Source of the DNA: Pirellulales bacterium
Lineage (GTDB): Bacteria > Planctomycetota > Planctomycetia > Pirellulales > Thermoguttaceae
Reading direction: 5' to 3'
NCBI GenBank assembly: GCA_020846145.1
Contig: JADLEL010000170.1
Span: 16,687-80,686 of the forward strand
Length of the DNA: 64,000 bases
Below are positions 53,888 through 62,749 of the stretch, piece by piece; position 1 is the stretch's first letter; each line of letters opens with the position of its first letter. The notes below the pieces were generated by a model, which saw only the letters and a list, made by a program, of their open reading frames with translations, ran no database searches and was not told the DNA's origin. The position numbers and the translations under genes are program-made.

Positions 53888-56800
53888 ATGAACGCGAAAC
53901 ATTACGCTCTTTGTTTTTTAGAAGTTGCGGTTTATACCTTCGTTCTCTGCGGACTTGCCCGGCCCGCGCCCGCCGCCGTCCGCACGTGGGACGACGGATC
54001 GGGGAATCACCAGTGGTACACGACCACCAATTGGAATCCCGACGGAACGCCCGCCGACGCCGACACGCTCCGCATCCTCCTTGCAAACGCCAATGTCCAA
54101 TCGGCATCGTACGTGTACGTGAGCAACGGCGGTTCCATTGAAATTAACGCCGCCAACGCTTCGGTTAGTTTTACGTCTTATTTCTATTGCGGTCTTCAAG
54201 GAACCGGCACATTGACCATTTCTCAAGGATCATTGAGTACTTCGTCGGTTCTAGCCCTTGGATTTTACCCTGGCAGCCTCGGGATTGCAAACCTTAGCGG
54301 TTCCTCCTCATCCTGGACCACGAACGGAACTAGCATGAGTCTCGGCGGATCTGGCGCCGGAGAAATGACCATCTCCAACGGCGCCGATCTCTCCACCGGC
54401 TATCTGATGCTGGGAACCAATGGCGGCTCATCGGGTACGCTCGTGCTGCAAGATGCCGGCAGCACGCTTTCTTCCGGTAACATAGCCGTTGGAAATTATG
54501 GCGCCGGCACATTAACGGTCTCCCGAGGCGCCGACGTCACTTCCACCTCCGTAGATATCGGCAACTATGGTTCCGCGGCTAACGGCTCCGCAACCATCGA
54601 TGGCTCAGGATCCACCTGGAATACCGCAAACTACTCCTTTACCGTAGGCAACCAGGGAACGGGGACTCTGCACATCAGCGGGGGCGGTTCCCTTACCACA
54701 AGTTACGGTTACGTCGGAATCGAACGTGATTCCCAGGGCACGGTCCTCCTGGAGGACGTCGGATCGACCTGGAATCTCGGCGATACCTCCCTTTATGTCG
54801 CATACTCGGGGATCGGTTCACTAACCATTAACGACGGTGCGTCCGTTAGTTCCGGCAATGGTTATGTCGGAGGTTTTGGAAGCGCCCAAGGAACGGTGAC
54901 CGTGGACGGATACGATTCGAGGTGGCTCGTGGACCATAGCGCGCAAGCCTCTTGGTTATACGTCGGTAATGGCGGCTCCAGCACGCTGACGGTTAGCAAT
55001 CGCGGCCGAGTGTATGTGGATGGCACGTTGTGGATTGGCGCCTATGGGACGGTGAACCTCTCCGGCGGCGAATTGGAGGTCGATACGCTCGGCGGCGAGG
55101 GCCGCCTAAACTTCTCCAGCGGCACGCTTGAGGTTACGGCGGGCGGCGCGACCATCGGCGGCGGCCAGCCCCTAGGTAATTCAGTCTCCCTCAACGCGGG
55201 CAGCCTCTTAAGCGCCAGCGCGGGAATCACCGTCGAATCCGGGTCCCTGCTTAACATCAACGGCGGCGATGTGCAGGCAAGCGCGTTGGACAACTACGGC
55301 ATTATCTATATCAGCGCCGACGGCACGATCACGACGACAAGCTTCGATCTAACGAACCACTCCTATCTGAGCATGAACAATGGCACGATCACCGGCAACG
55401 GCGCGGTGCTGAACGACCACGGCGCCACCTTTATTGCGGGCGGAACCATCACTCGTCCCCTCGATAATTACGGAGTCTTTTCGCTCAGCGGGTACTTGAG
55501 CGTCGGCGGCGCCATAATCAACTATGGAGTGCTCAATACCGGATCCAAGACCTTGTCCCTTTCCGCGAACCTGCTCAGCACCGGCACGATTGAACTTTCC
55601 GGCGGCGGAATTATCGGCGGCCCGATTGCCAACGACGTTACCGGCATCCTCCGCGGCAGCGGCTCGATCTCCTCATCCGTGGACAACAGCGGATTGATCC
55701 ACGCCTCCACCGCCGGGGCGACGCTCGGCCTGTTCGGCGCCACCGGCAACTCGAGCACCGGCGAACTCCGCGTCGAGGACGATGCCAAGCTCTCGATTCA
55801 AACTGCTTTTACCAATTACGGCTTGATTGACCTCGGCGGAGCGGGAGCCGTGTTCTCCGGGGGAACCATTACCAACCTGTCCACCATCCAAGGCGCCGGC
55901 CGGCTGACCAACAATATCGCGAATAACAGCGTGATCCGCGCCGCGGGAGGGCCGCTGACGCTGGTGGGAACCGCGACCAATGCCGCGACGGGACGCCTGG
56001 AGATCGCCGACGGCAGCACCTTGTTGGTTGCCTTGGGGCTGAGTCCGAACGTCGGCCAAATGACCCTCGACGGCGGGACCTTCGACAACAACGGCCGCAC
56101 CATCACCAACGCCGCCACGGGGACGATCCTGGGCCACGGGACTTTCCGCAGCGGAGGATTGACCAATCAGGGCAACGTTTCCTTTGCCGACTACAGCTCG
56201 GTGATCTACGGTTCGGTGCTCAACAAGGCCGGCGCCAAGCTGTTTACCTACGGCACGCCCGGCACGCTGGCCACCTTCTTCGGGCCGGTGACGAATGACG
56301 CCGGGGGTGAAATCAAAATCAACGGCGGCGTGGTCCGCTTCCTCGGCGGTCTGGCGAACTCGGGCATCTATACCAGCGACCCGGCCGATAATTACATCCA
56401 CAATTTGGCCGTCACCGCAACCGGCATCCTCCAAGGCGGCAACGGCGACCGGTTCTTCATCTCCGGGATTTTCACCAATGCCGGCACAATTCTCCTGGGC
56501 GATGGCAGCGCCGCCGTGGTTCAAAACGGCATGGGCAATCTGGTGCAAACCGGCGGGACATTGACGATCGGCAACGGGGCCACCCTCGACGCAAACATCT
56601 TGCACATCGACGGCGGCACGATCGCGGCGGGAGGACCGACGGCGCTGATCGCGGCGAACCTCGACTACGCCAGTTCCAGCAACAGCACGTTTGCCGGGAA
56701 TCTCGGCGGCCTAGGGAAAACGGTAACCCTCAACTCCCCGCCGACGACCAAACTCATCTTGACTAGTGCGAACTCGTACACCGGCGCGACGACCGTCGAA

Positions 56801-57094
56801 AGCGGGATTTTGGAACTACTCGCTCAAGGACAAATTGCCGAATCTTCAGGTGTTACGACTTCCGCGGCCGGAATCTTCCAGATCGGCCTCGGAACGCATC
56901 ACGTAAAAAAGATTGACGGGCAAGGGACGACGAACGTAATCGCCGGCGGTTTGACGACGGGAAGCATCGTCCAAGGTACGCTGAACATCGGCATCCCGCC
57001 GGGTGCAGTCAACGCCGTACCGGAACCCGGGACGATGGCCCTCTTGGCCTTCGCCGCGCTGATGGCAATCGGTATTCGTAAATCGAGAAAGTGA
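53888..57094 (+). CDS. Giant repeat-rich PEP-CTERM exoprotein
   Basis: The 1068-residue protein has a signal peptide (VAVYTFVLCGLARPAPAAV) and ends VPEPGTMALLAFAALMAIGI then RKSRK, a PEP-CTERM tail. The first 500 residues contain imperfect repeats of about 45-55 residues built on G-x-G-T-L-T-(I/V)-S-x-G, for example GTGTLTISQGSL, GAGEMTISNGAD, GAGTLTVSRGAD, and GTGTLHISGGGS. The rest is beta-helix-like with GGTI and NYG patterns. AAAAGGAG precedes the ATG at 53888 (GTG at 53885 also possible). It may be a surface-layer or matrix protein. The gene follows the first PEP-CTERM gene by 250 bp. Confidence 0.87.
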   Translation: MNAKHYALCFLEVAVYTFVLCGLARPAPAAVRTWDDGSGNHQWYTTTNWNPDGTPADADTLRILLANANVQSASYVYVSNGGSIEINAANASVSFTSYFYCGLQGTGTLTISQGSLSTSSVLALGFYPGSLGIANLSGSSSSWTTNGTSMSLGGSGAGEMTISNGADLSTGYLMLGTNGGSSGTLVLQDAGSTLSSGNIAVGNYGAGTLTVSRGADVTSTSVDIGNYGSAANGSATIDGSGSTWNTANYSFTVGNQGTGTLHISGGGSLTTSYGYVGIERDSQGTVLLEDVGSTWNLGDTSLYVAYSGIGSLTINDGASVSSGNGYVGGFGSAQGTVTVDGYDSRWLVDHSAQASWLYVGNGGSSTLTVSNRGRVYVDGTLWIGAYGTVNLSGGELEVDTLGGEGRLNFSSGTLEVTAGGATIGGGQPLGNSVSLNAGSLLSASAGITVESGSLLNINGGDVQASALDNYGIIYISADGTITTTSFDLTNHSYLSMNNGTITGNGAVLNDHGATFIAGGTITRPLDNYGVFSLSGYLSVGGAIINYGVLNTGSKTLSLSANLLSTGTIELSGGGIIGGPIANDVTGILRGSGSISSSVDNSGLIHASTAGATLGLFGATGNSSTGELRVEDDAKLSIQTAFTNYGLIDLGGAGAVFSGGTITNLSTIQGAGRLTNNIANNSVIRAAGGPLTLVGTATNAATGRLEIADGSTLLVALGLSPNVGQMTLDGGTFDNNGRTITNAATGTILGHGTFRSGGLTNQGNVSFADYSSVIYGSVLNKAGAKLFTYGTPGTLATFFGPVTNDAGGEIKINGGVVRFLGGLANSGIYTSDPADNYIHNLAVTATGILQGGNGDRFFISGIFTNAGTILLGDGSAAVVQNGMGNLVQTGGTLTIGNGATLDANILHIDGGTIAAGGPTALIAANLDYASSSNSTFAGNLGGLGKTVTLNSPPTTKLILTSANSYTGATTVESGILELLAQGQIAESSGVTTSAAGIFQIGLGTHHVKKIDGQGTTNVIAGGLTTGSIVQGTLNIGIPPGAVNAVPEPGTMALLAFAALMAIGIRKSRK

Positions 57095-57118
57095 TTAGAT
57101 CTGCCGCCCGCAACGCCG

Positions 57119-57287
57119 GCGCAACGGATGATGGCGCCGTAAAGCGCTTAATCGCCGCAAAAATGGGACTGTCCCCCTTGCGCCGCGGGAAGGGGACGGG
57201 GCCATGTTTTCGGCCTACCGTTTGTCCACAAAATACGTTTTCACGCCGAAAAATGGACCAGTCCCCGACCGGGACGTGAACGCTTAC
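57119..57287 (+). repeat. Nested palindromic repeat R1, copy F (5' truncated)
   Basis: The left arm of the first hairpin is replaced; the sequence joins R1 at ATGATGGCGCCGTAAAGC. The second hairpin and terminal GTGAACGCTTAC are intact. Confidence 0.87.
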
Positions 57288-57352
57288 CGGCACTTGAATA
57301 TCAATCGAATGGAACTCGGCTGAACGCCTTAGGCTCCCGGAATCGCGAAACC

Positions 57353-58360
57353 TTACTTGGCGGACCGCGCGGCGTTTTCGAAGGCGCGCATGTTTTCGAC
57401 CGAGGTGCCCGGCGTGATCTCGCAGCCGGCGGAGACGATCGCGCGGCCCCGGGCTTCTTCCCAGCCGTGGCGGACCTCGGCGGCGATCCGCGCGGCGTCG
57501 CCGTTCTGAATGACGCTCACCGGATCGACCTTGCCGGAAAAGACCTGCCTTTCGCCCAACAGCGGCGCGAACTCGGCCATCGAGGGCACGAGATGATCGA
57601 CGTCGATGATATCCGCGCCGGTGGCGATCATCTCCGGCACGATCGGCCGCGTGTTGCCGCAGATGTGCAGTTTGGCCAGCGCGCCCAGGCGGTGGATGAG
57701 GTCGATCATCCGCTTTTCTCGCTCCCAGGCGAAGCGGCGGTAGTTGGCCGGCCCGATCTGCGAGCAAAAGGCGTCGCCGATGCCGACGCAATGGGCGCCG
57801 GCTTCGATCTGATGGGTGATGAACTCGATCGCGCTCTCGGTAATGACGTCCATGGCGCGGGCCACCGTTTCGGGATCGTCGAGCAGGTCCATCGCGGCGG
57901 TGGTGGTGCCCCGCAAATCGGCATACTCCGCCACCGGCCCCTCGACCCAGCCGACGATGAAGAACCGCACGCCCGCGCGGCGGCGGAACTCGCGGATTTC
58001 CTCGAGCCGGTTCACCATCCGCGGATGGTCGAGCGTGCATACCGGCTGCAAGCGGCCGGCGGCGGCGAGGTCGGGCAAGCGGCCGCCTTTATCCAGCGGC
58101 AGCGAGTCATCGGGATATTCGACCTTAATGCCGAACGCCGACGCTTCGGCGTAAGGATCGGACATCACCGTCACCCAATCGTGGCCGAAATCCTCGGCCG
58201 CGCGGAGCATGGCGATGCACTTCGCCCGGTAATCGAGGCAGAAGTCGCGGTATTTCACTCCCGCGTATTTCGCCGCCCAGCGCATCACGATCGGATGAAA
58301 CGGCGCGCGATCGACGGATTTTCCTTGAATAAAAGCCAGCGTGCGTTCGAGTCCGGTCAT
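57353..58360 (-). CDS. UroD-family protein (methyltransferase-like)
   Basis: The 335-residue protein is in the uroporphyrinogen decarboxylase superfamily, closest to the MtaA/CmuA-like branch: FHPIVMRWAAKYAG, VMSDPYAEASAFG, and KLHICGNTRPIVPEMIATGAD with the zinc-type HxCGN. Such enzymes act in methyl transfer to or from corrinoids, not heme synthesis. I chose ATG 58360 because GAGG stands about 9 nt upstream; an ATG at 58381 lies within a REP element. The BtuFDC-like importer elsewhere in the window is in line with corrinoid use, but that link is inference. Confidence 0.8.
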   Translation of the reverse strand: MTGLERTLAFIQGKSVDRAPFHPIVMRWAAKYAGVKYRDFCLDYRAKCIAMLRAAEDFGHDWVTVMSDPYAEASAFGIKVEYPDDSLPLDKGGRLPDLAAAGRLQPVCTLDHPRMVNRLEEIREFRRRAGVRFFIVGWVEGPVAEYADLRGTTTAAMDLLDDPETVARAMDVITESAIEFITHQIEAGAHCVGIGDAFCSQIGPANYRRFAWEREKRMIDLIHRLGALAKLHICGNTRPIVPEMIATGADIIDVDHLVPSMAEFAPLLGERQVFSGKVDPVSVIQNGDAARIAAEVRHGWEEARGRAIVSAGCEITPGTSVENMRAFENAARSAK

Positions 58361-58370
58361 GGTCGCAATC

Positions 58371-58396
58371 CTCGTTCCCATGCTTCGCGTGGGAAT
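58371..58396. repeat. REP element R7, minimal copy
   Basis: CTCGTTCCCATGCTTCGCGT GGGAAT has the core of R7. It overlaps the upstream region of the UroD-family gene. Confidence 0.7.
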
Positions 58397-58416
58397 GGCA
58401 TATTATTTTATTCCCG

Positions 58417-58448
58417 GTCGCCGTCGCCGTTGGCTCCGGGCTAAACGA
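58417..58448. repeat. Repeat R3, half copy
   Basis: GTCGCCGTCGCCGTTGGCTC CGGGCTAAACGA is one arm of R3 without its partner. Confidence 0.8.
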
Positions 58449-58449
58449 A

Positions 58450-59256
58450 TCACAAATTAACATCTTTTCCCGCCAGCCGCGCCGCCATGGCGGCGATGTC
58501 GCCGCGGCTGGTTAGATCGAGGACCGGCGCACTGATTTTCGCGACGTGCATCTTCTCGCCGAGGACGTCGATCGCGTATTGCACGGCGTCGGTAACTTCG
58601 TATTCGCCGCGCGGCGAAGGCGAGATCGCTTTGCAGCCTTGGAAAATCGCGGGCCCGAACCGCCAGCAATTCATGCTCAGGTAAACCGGGCGCGGCATCG
58701 CGGCCAGGGCGGCTTCGTCGGGCTTTTCGATGATCCGCTCCAAGAGACCCCGACTGTCGATCTTGCCGACGGCGAAACGCGACACCCGCTCGCGAGTGAA
58801 ATTGCCGCCGGCGATCAAGCTTTCCTGCTCGAAGAGCGCCAAGCCCGCGCCGGGAAGTTCGCGGAGCGCGGTCAATGCCTCCCGCGGATAGAGATTGTCG
58901 GAATTGATGACCAAAAAATGGTCGTTGCCGGCGAACCGTTCGGCGGCCGCGACGGCGTCGGCGGTGCCGCGGGGTTCTTGCTGAATGGCGAAATCGATTG
59001 CCAGCCGCGCGGTTTCGAGCGATCCGTAGTAGTTGCGAATCTCCTCGTGTTCCGGCCCGATCACCAGGCAGACGCGGCGATAGCCGGCGTCGGCCAGATC
59101 GGCCAGCACGTAATCGAGAAACGGCCTGCCGAAGCGAATCATCGCCTTCTGGCCGCTGTCGGCCGCCGCTTGCTGCTCGCCGCTCAGTTCCACGCCTTCC
59201 TCTGGTTTTCGCATCCGCGTGCCCAGGCCGCGGGCAAGAATCACCGCTTGATCCAT
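58450..59256 (-). CDS. NDP-sugar nucleotidyltransferase
   Basis: The 268-residue protein is a sugar-nucleotidyltransferase with the signature ILARGLGTRM (a variant of G-x-G-T-R-x), then the Lys-rich loop region, a Gln/Glu pocket FAIQQEPRGTADAV and LVINSDNLY with the metal Asp. It activates a sugar 1-phosphate; which sugar is not clear. It is likely to supply surface polysaccharide synthesis. The N-terminus is complete and the start is right after TAACTATGG. Confidence 0.88.
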   Translation of the reverse strand: MDQAVILARGLGTRMRKPEEGVELSGEQQAAADSGQKAMIRFGRPFLDYVLADLADAGYRRVCLVIGPEHEEIRNYYGSLETARLAIDFAIQQEPRGTADAVAAAERFAGNDHFLVINSDNLYPREALTALRELPGAGLALFEQESLIAGGNFTRERVSRFAVGKIDSRGLLERIIEKPDEAALAAMPRPVYLSMNCWRFGPAIFQGCKAISPSPRGEYEVTDAVQYAIDVLGEKMHVAKISAPVLDLTSRGDIAAMAARLAGKDVNL

Positions 59257-59564
59257 AGTTATTTACGCTCCCGGTTTAACGTTGCGATGGTACATACTTC
59301 GATTTTGAGCGAATTGCAGCCGCGAAACGGTCGATGAGACGCCCCTATTATCGCGAAAGCGCGGGCCATTAGCAAGACCGGCCCGCGCCGGGAAGCGGCG
59401 GGAGTCGAAGGGAGTATCGCTCGATTCGGCGACGCGGAGCGTCGTGGAATTGCGTTCCCGCGCCGGCGCGTGGGAACGAGCGTATTTTACTGTAAAATCG
59501 GAAAAAAAGCACCCCTGGCAAAACGGCGAAAAAATGAGTATAAAACAGCCTTGGAGGTTCCGCG
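59257..59564. other. Intergenic region with REP
   Basis: The 308-bp gap between divergent genes holds REP R7 (59431-59481). No promoter pair was recognised. Confidence 0.6.
59431..59481 (+). repeat. REP element R7, copy 3
   Basis: GACGCGGAGCGTCGTGGAAT TGCGTTCCCGCGCCGGCGCG TGGGAACGAGC shows the same arrangement as 28369-28421, with a diverged central stem. Confidence 0.85.
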
Positions 59565-60341
59565 ATGATCCAATCGGCCCAACAAACTGCACCCCGGCAA
59601 GACGACGCGCCTTATCGGCCCGGCGAGCCGGTGGCGCTGTTCATTCCTTGTTATATCGACCAGTTTTATCCTTCGATCGGACGGGCTTGCGCCAAATTGC
59701 TGGAAAAGTTCGGCGTGCCGACGGTCTTTCCCGACCGTCAAACCTGCTGCGGCCAACCGGCCTTCAATTCGGGCTATTGGGATGAAACCCGGCCGGTCAT
59801 CGAGCATTTTTGCAAAACCTTCGCCGACCAACGGTGGATCGTCTGCCCCTCGGCCTCCTGCACGGCCATGGCGCGGGTGTTTTTCGGGCACGTCGATCCG
59901 AGCGCGGAGATCGTCGGCGTCGGCCGCCGGGTATTCGAGCTGACGGAATTCCTCGTCGATGTGCTCCGCGTAAACGATTGCGGCGCGACCTTCCCGCACA
60001 AAGTTACCATGCACAGCGGCTGCCACGGCCGGCGGGAACTGGGGATCGTCGAGCAACCGCTGACGCTGCTGAAAAACGTCCGCGGATTGACCTACGAATT
60101 GCTGCCGAACATCGAGGAGTGCTGCGGCTTCGGCGGCACGTTCAGCGTGAAGATGCCCGGCACGTCGCTGGCGATGGGCAGGACTAAAGTCGAAAACATC
60201 GTGAAGACCGGGGCGGAGTACGTCGTTTCGGTCGATATCAGTTGCCTGATGCACGTCGGCGGCATGATGCGGAGAACTCCCGAAGCGAAACGCATCAAGC
60301 CGATTCATATCGCGGAAGTTTTGGCGTCGGGATGGGAATGA
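59565..60341 (+). CDS. lutA: Iron-sulfur oxidoreductase subunit, LutA/YkgE type
   Basis: The 258-residue protein has two CCG domains: FIPCYIDQF then QTCCGQPAFNSGYW and CPSASC; and HSGCHGRRELG with ECCGFGGTFSVKMPGTS and SCLMHVGGMM. These cysteine-rich regions bind an iron-sulfur cluster in lactate/glycolate utilisation complexes. The partners LutB and LutC are not adjacent here. GGAGGTTCC is the Shine-Dalgarno. The product is most likely cytoplasmic. Confidence 0.9.
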   Translation: MIQSAQQTAPRQDDAPYRPGEPVALFIPCYIDQFYPSIGRACAKLLEKFGVPTVFPDRQTCCGQPAFNSGYWDETRPVIEHFCKTFADQRWIVCPSASCTAMARVFFGHVDPSAEIVGVGRRVFELTEFLVDVLRVNDCGATFPHKVTMHSGCHGRRELGIVEQPLTLLKNVRGLTYELLPNIEECCGFGGTFSVKMPGTSLAMGRTKVENIVKTGAEYVVSVDISCLMHVGGMMRRTPEAKRIKPIHIAEVLASGWE

Positions 60342-60413
60342 ACATTCACCCTCGCGGGAGTGCGCGTGCGATCCAATTTACTCTCGTTGGCGAAGCGGTT
60401 CTTTGCGCTCCCG

Positions 60414-60499
60414 TTGGTGCGGCGGTTTTTTATGCTCCCGTTGGTGCGGCGGTTGCACAGCCGCACCTTAGAAGGGATGGCAGTACGACTGCCATCCCA
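60414..60499. repeat. Short tandem repeat and hairpins after lutA
   Basis: GCTCCCGTTGGTGCGGCGGTT is repeated in tandem. Two hairpins follow: GGTGCGGC with GCCGCACC and GGGATGGCAGT with ACTGCCATCCC (60475-60499). They precede the STN-domain gene by a few tens of bases. Confidence 0.7.
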
Positions 60500-60517
60500 A
60501 CTTGGAATCGGCAACCA

Positions 60518-61651
60518 ATGAAAACGCGGCCGATAACGCTGGTAATTTTGCAGCTTGCCGTCGTCGGCTTCGCCGCCGCTTGCGCGGCGGGCGAGTGGCT
60601 GACCGGGCCGGAGCTGATCGAGCGTTTGTCCGATCCGGTCGATTTGGTTTGGTCGGAAAATCCGCTCCGCGACGCGCTCGCCGCTTTCGCCCGGGTGCAC
60701 AACGTCGCCGTGCTGCTCGACCGCCGCGTCGATCCGGGCCGCAAAATGACGCTCTCCGTAAAGCAATCGCCGCTGAGCGAAGCGCTGGCCGCCGTTGCGA
60801 TGAGCGGCGAATTGGGCGTAACGCTCGCCGGTCCGGTGGCGTATTTCGGTCCAGCCGGCGCTACGCCCAAGCTGCGGACGCTGATTTTTTTGCGCGAAGA
60901 GGAAGCGCGAAAAATGCCGCCCGCCGCCGCCAAAATGTTCTTCCGGGAAAGACCGCTTGCCTGGAACGACTTCGCGCAGCCGCGGGAAATTTTGCAGCGG
61001 CTGGGGCGGGAAAACCGGTTGACGATCGTCGGCCTGGAACGCATTCCCTACGATCTTTGGGCCGCCGCCGATCTGCCGCCGATGACGCTCGTCGAACGCC
61101 TCTCGCTCGTCGCCTTTCAGTACGACCTGACCTTCAGCTATTCCGCCAACGGCCGACGAATCGAACTCGTGCCGCTGCCGCCGGACGTCCGACTCCCGCG
61201 AAGCTATCCCGGCGGAAAGAAACCGGAGGAGACGGCCAAGCGTTTCGCCGAACTTGCCCCGCAAGCCGAAATCGAAGTTGCCGGCGATGCCGTGCTCGTA
61301 AAGGCCATGTTGGAGGACCACGAGCGACTCGAAGCACCGCCTCCGCCCGCCGGCGGCGCTACCGCGAAAAACGCCGCGCCGGACTTTTCGCGGAAACGAT
61401 TCGACTTGTCCGTCATCGAGAAACCCATCGGACCGGTGTTGAAGCAACTCGCGGAGCATCTCGGTTTGCAACTGCAAATGGACGAATCGGCCATCGAACG
61501 CGCCGGCGTCTCGCTGGACCAGCGGGTCTCGTTCAAGGTCGAGGATGCCACGATCGACGAACTCCTCCAAGCCGCGATCGAAAAAACGCCGCTTACGTAT
61601 CGCCGCCAAGGCACGATTCTAAAAGTCGAGGCGCTGAAAAAGAAAGATTGA
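60518..61651 (+). CDS. STN/secretin-N-like exported protein
   Basis: The 377-residue protein has a signal peptide (LQLAVVGFAAACAAGEW). Two copies of a secretin/TonB short N-terminal-like domain (STN) are visible: one near residue 45-110 (ALAAFARVHNVAVLLDRRVD then VKQSPLSEALAAVA), the other at the C-terminus (VLKQLAEHLGLQLQMDESAI then VEDATIDELLQAAIEKTPL). These domains lead into outer-membrane secretins in other proteins, but no secretin follows here. The role is unknown; I do not propose one. The start follows a hairpin and short gap. AACCAATG gives a weak ribosome site. Confidence 0.75.
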   Translation: MKTRPITLVILQLAVVGFAAACAAGEWLTGPELIERLSDPVDLVWSENPLRDALAAFARVHNVAVLLDRRVDPGRKMTLSVKQSPLSEALAAVAMSGELGVTLAGPVAYFGPAGATPKLRTLIFLREEEARKMPPAAAKMFFRERPLAWNDFAQPREILQRLGRENRLTIVGLERIPYDLWAAADLPPMTLVERLSLVAFQYDLTFSYSANGRRIELVPLPPDVRLPRSYPGGKKPEETAKRFAELAPQAEIEVAGDAVLVKAMLEDHERLEAPPPPAGGATAKNAAPDFSRKRFDLSVIEKPIGPVLKQLAEHLGLQLQMDESAIERAGVSLDQRVSFKVEDATIDELLQAAIEKTPLTYRRQGTILKVEALKKKD

Positions 61652-61783
61652 ATGACGAAGCTCGAATGACGAATGAAAAAGGACGATGGTCCAATGACGA
61701 CGCGCGAATGTTTCGTCATTCGTGCTTCGTCATTCCGCCTTCCCCCTTCCGCCTTCCCCCTTCCGCCTTCCCCCTCCCGCCTT
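61652..61783. repeat. Low-complexity and GAATGACGAA tracts
   Basis: The stretch has ATGACGAA-type repeats, then CCTTCCGCCTTCCCCC tracts like those near 26603. No gene. Confidence 0.65.
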
Positions 61784-62545
61784 ATGCTCTGCCGTCTGCT
61801 TCACGATTCCGTTGCTTCGGGCGCATGGAACATGGCCGTGGACGAATCGCTCTTGGCGACGGCGGCCGCGGAGGGGCTTTGCACGCTGCGGTTCTACGGC
61901 TGGGAAGCGCCGACGCTTTCGTTGGGGTATTTTCAGGAGTATGCCGACCGAGCCGGCCATCCGGCCAGCGGCCGATGCCCTTGCGTTCGCCGCGCTAGCG
62001 GGGGCGGAGCCATTTTGCACGAGCGGGAAATCACCTATAGTTTTTCCGTTCCGGCGTCCTCGCGCTGGGCGAAAAAACACCTCGCGCTGTACGAGGCTGT
62101 TCATGCCGCGCTCGTCGAAGTGCTCGCGGCGCGGGGGTTTGCCGCGGCGCTCTGCCAAGAAACCGACGGCGGACACGATCGCGGACAATCCTTTCTCTGT
62201 TTCGAACGCCGCGCTCCCGGCGACGTGCTGGCGGGAAAAATCAAAATCGGAGGCAGCGCCCAGCGGCGCTTCAACGGCGCGGTCGTGCAGCACGGGAGCA
62301 TCTTGCTCGAACGATCGGCATTCGCGCCGGAATTGCCGGGATTGAACGATTTGGGCTGCGGGGAATTCGCTCGAAACGATCTTTTAACGGCATGGATGCA
62401 AATACTCGTTGAAAAGCTGGCGCTCGAATTACAGTCCGACTCGCTATCCCTTGCCGAAAAACGCCGCGCCGCGCAATTGGTCGAGGAGAAATACGGTTCG
62501 GAGGATTGGAACCGCCTTCGGGGACGAAAGACGATCAAAATTTAA
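61784..62545 (+). CDS. Lipoate-protein ligase A-like protein
   Basis: The 253-residue protein is in the LplA/BPL family: GAWNMAVDESLL, RRASGGGAILHEREITYSFS and GSAQRRFNGAVVQHGSILLE. The substrate-binding RRASGGGA motif and the Lys of KIKIGG are conserved. It attaches lipoate (or another acyl group) to dehydrogenase E2 or GcvH proteins. A lipB/lipA pair is not adjacent. The start was set at 61784 because the preceding frame is low-complexity. Confidence 0.87.
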   Translation: MLCRLLHDSVASGAWNMAVDESLLATAAAEGLCTLRFYGWEAPTLSLGYFQEYADRAGHPASGRCPCVRRASGGGAILHEREITYSFSVPASSRWAKKHLALYEAVHAALVEVLAARGFAAALCQETDGGHDRGQSFLCFERRAPGDVLAGKIKIGGSAQRRFNGAVVQHGSILLERSAFAPELPGLNDLGCGEFARNDLLTAWMQILVEKLALELQSDSLSLAEKRRAAQLVEEKYGSEDWNRLRGRKTIKI

Positions 62546-62630
62546 GGGGATGGACCGGTATTGGAAATCAAAACCCCCTCTACGGCATGTAAAATACGCG
62601 GAAAAAACCACCTTATTTGGGGTATTAGCT

Positions 62631-62659
62631 TTGACAGCAGCGGAAAAAACTGTTACCAT
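62631..62659 (+). promoter_or_regulatory. Sigma-70-type promoter for FHA gene
   Basis: TTGACA (62631-62636), 17-bp spacer, TACCAT (62654-62659), 91 bp before the FHA start. Confidence 0.7.
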
Positions 62660-62749
62660 CCAAAATATAAAGGGGATACTGCGCAGGTAGTTCGGAATTC
62701 ACTCGTTTTTCAACGAGCGGCCTTTCCGCGTCAGAGACAGAGAAAATCC

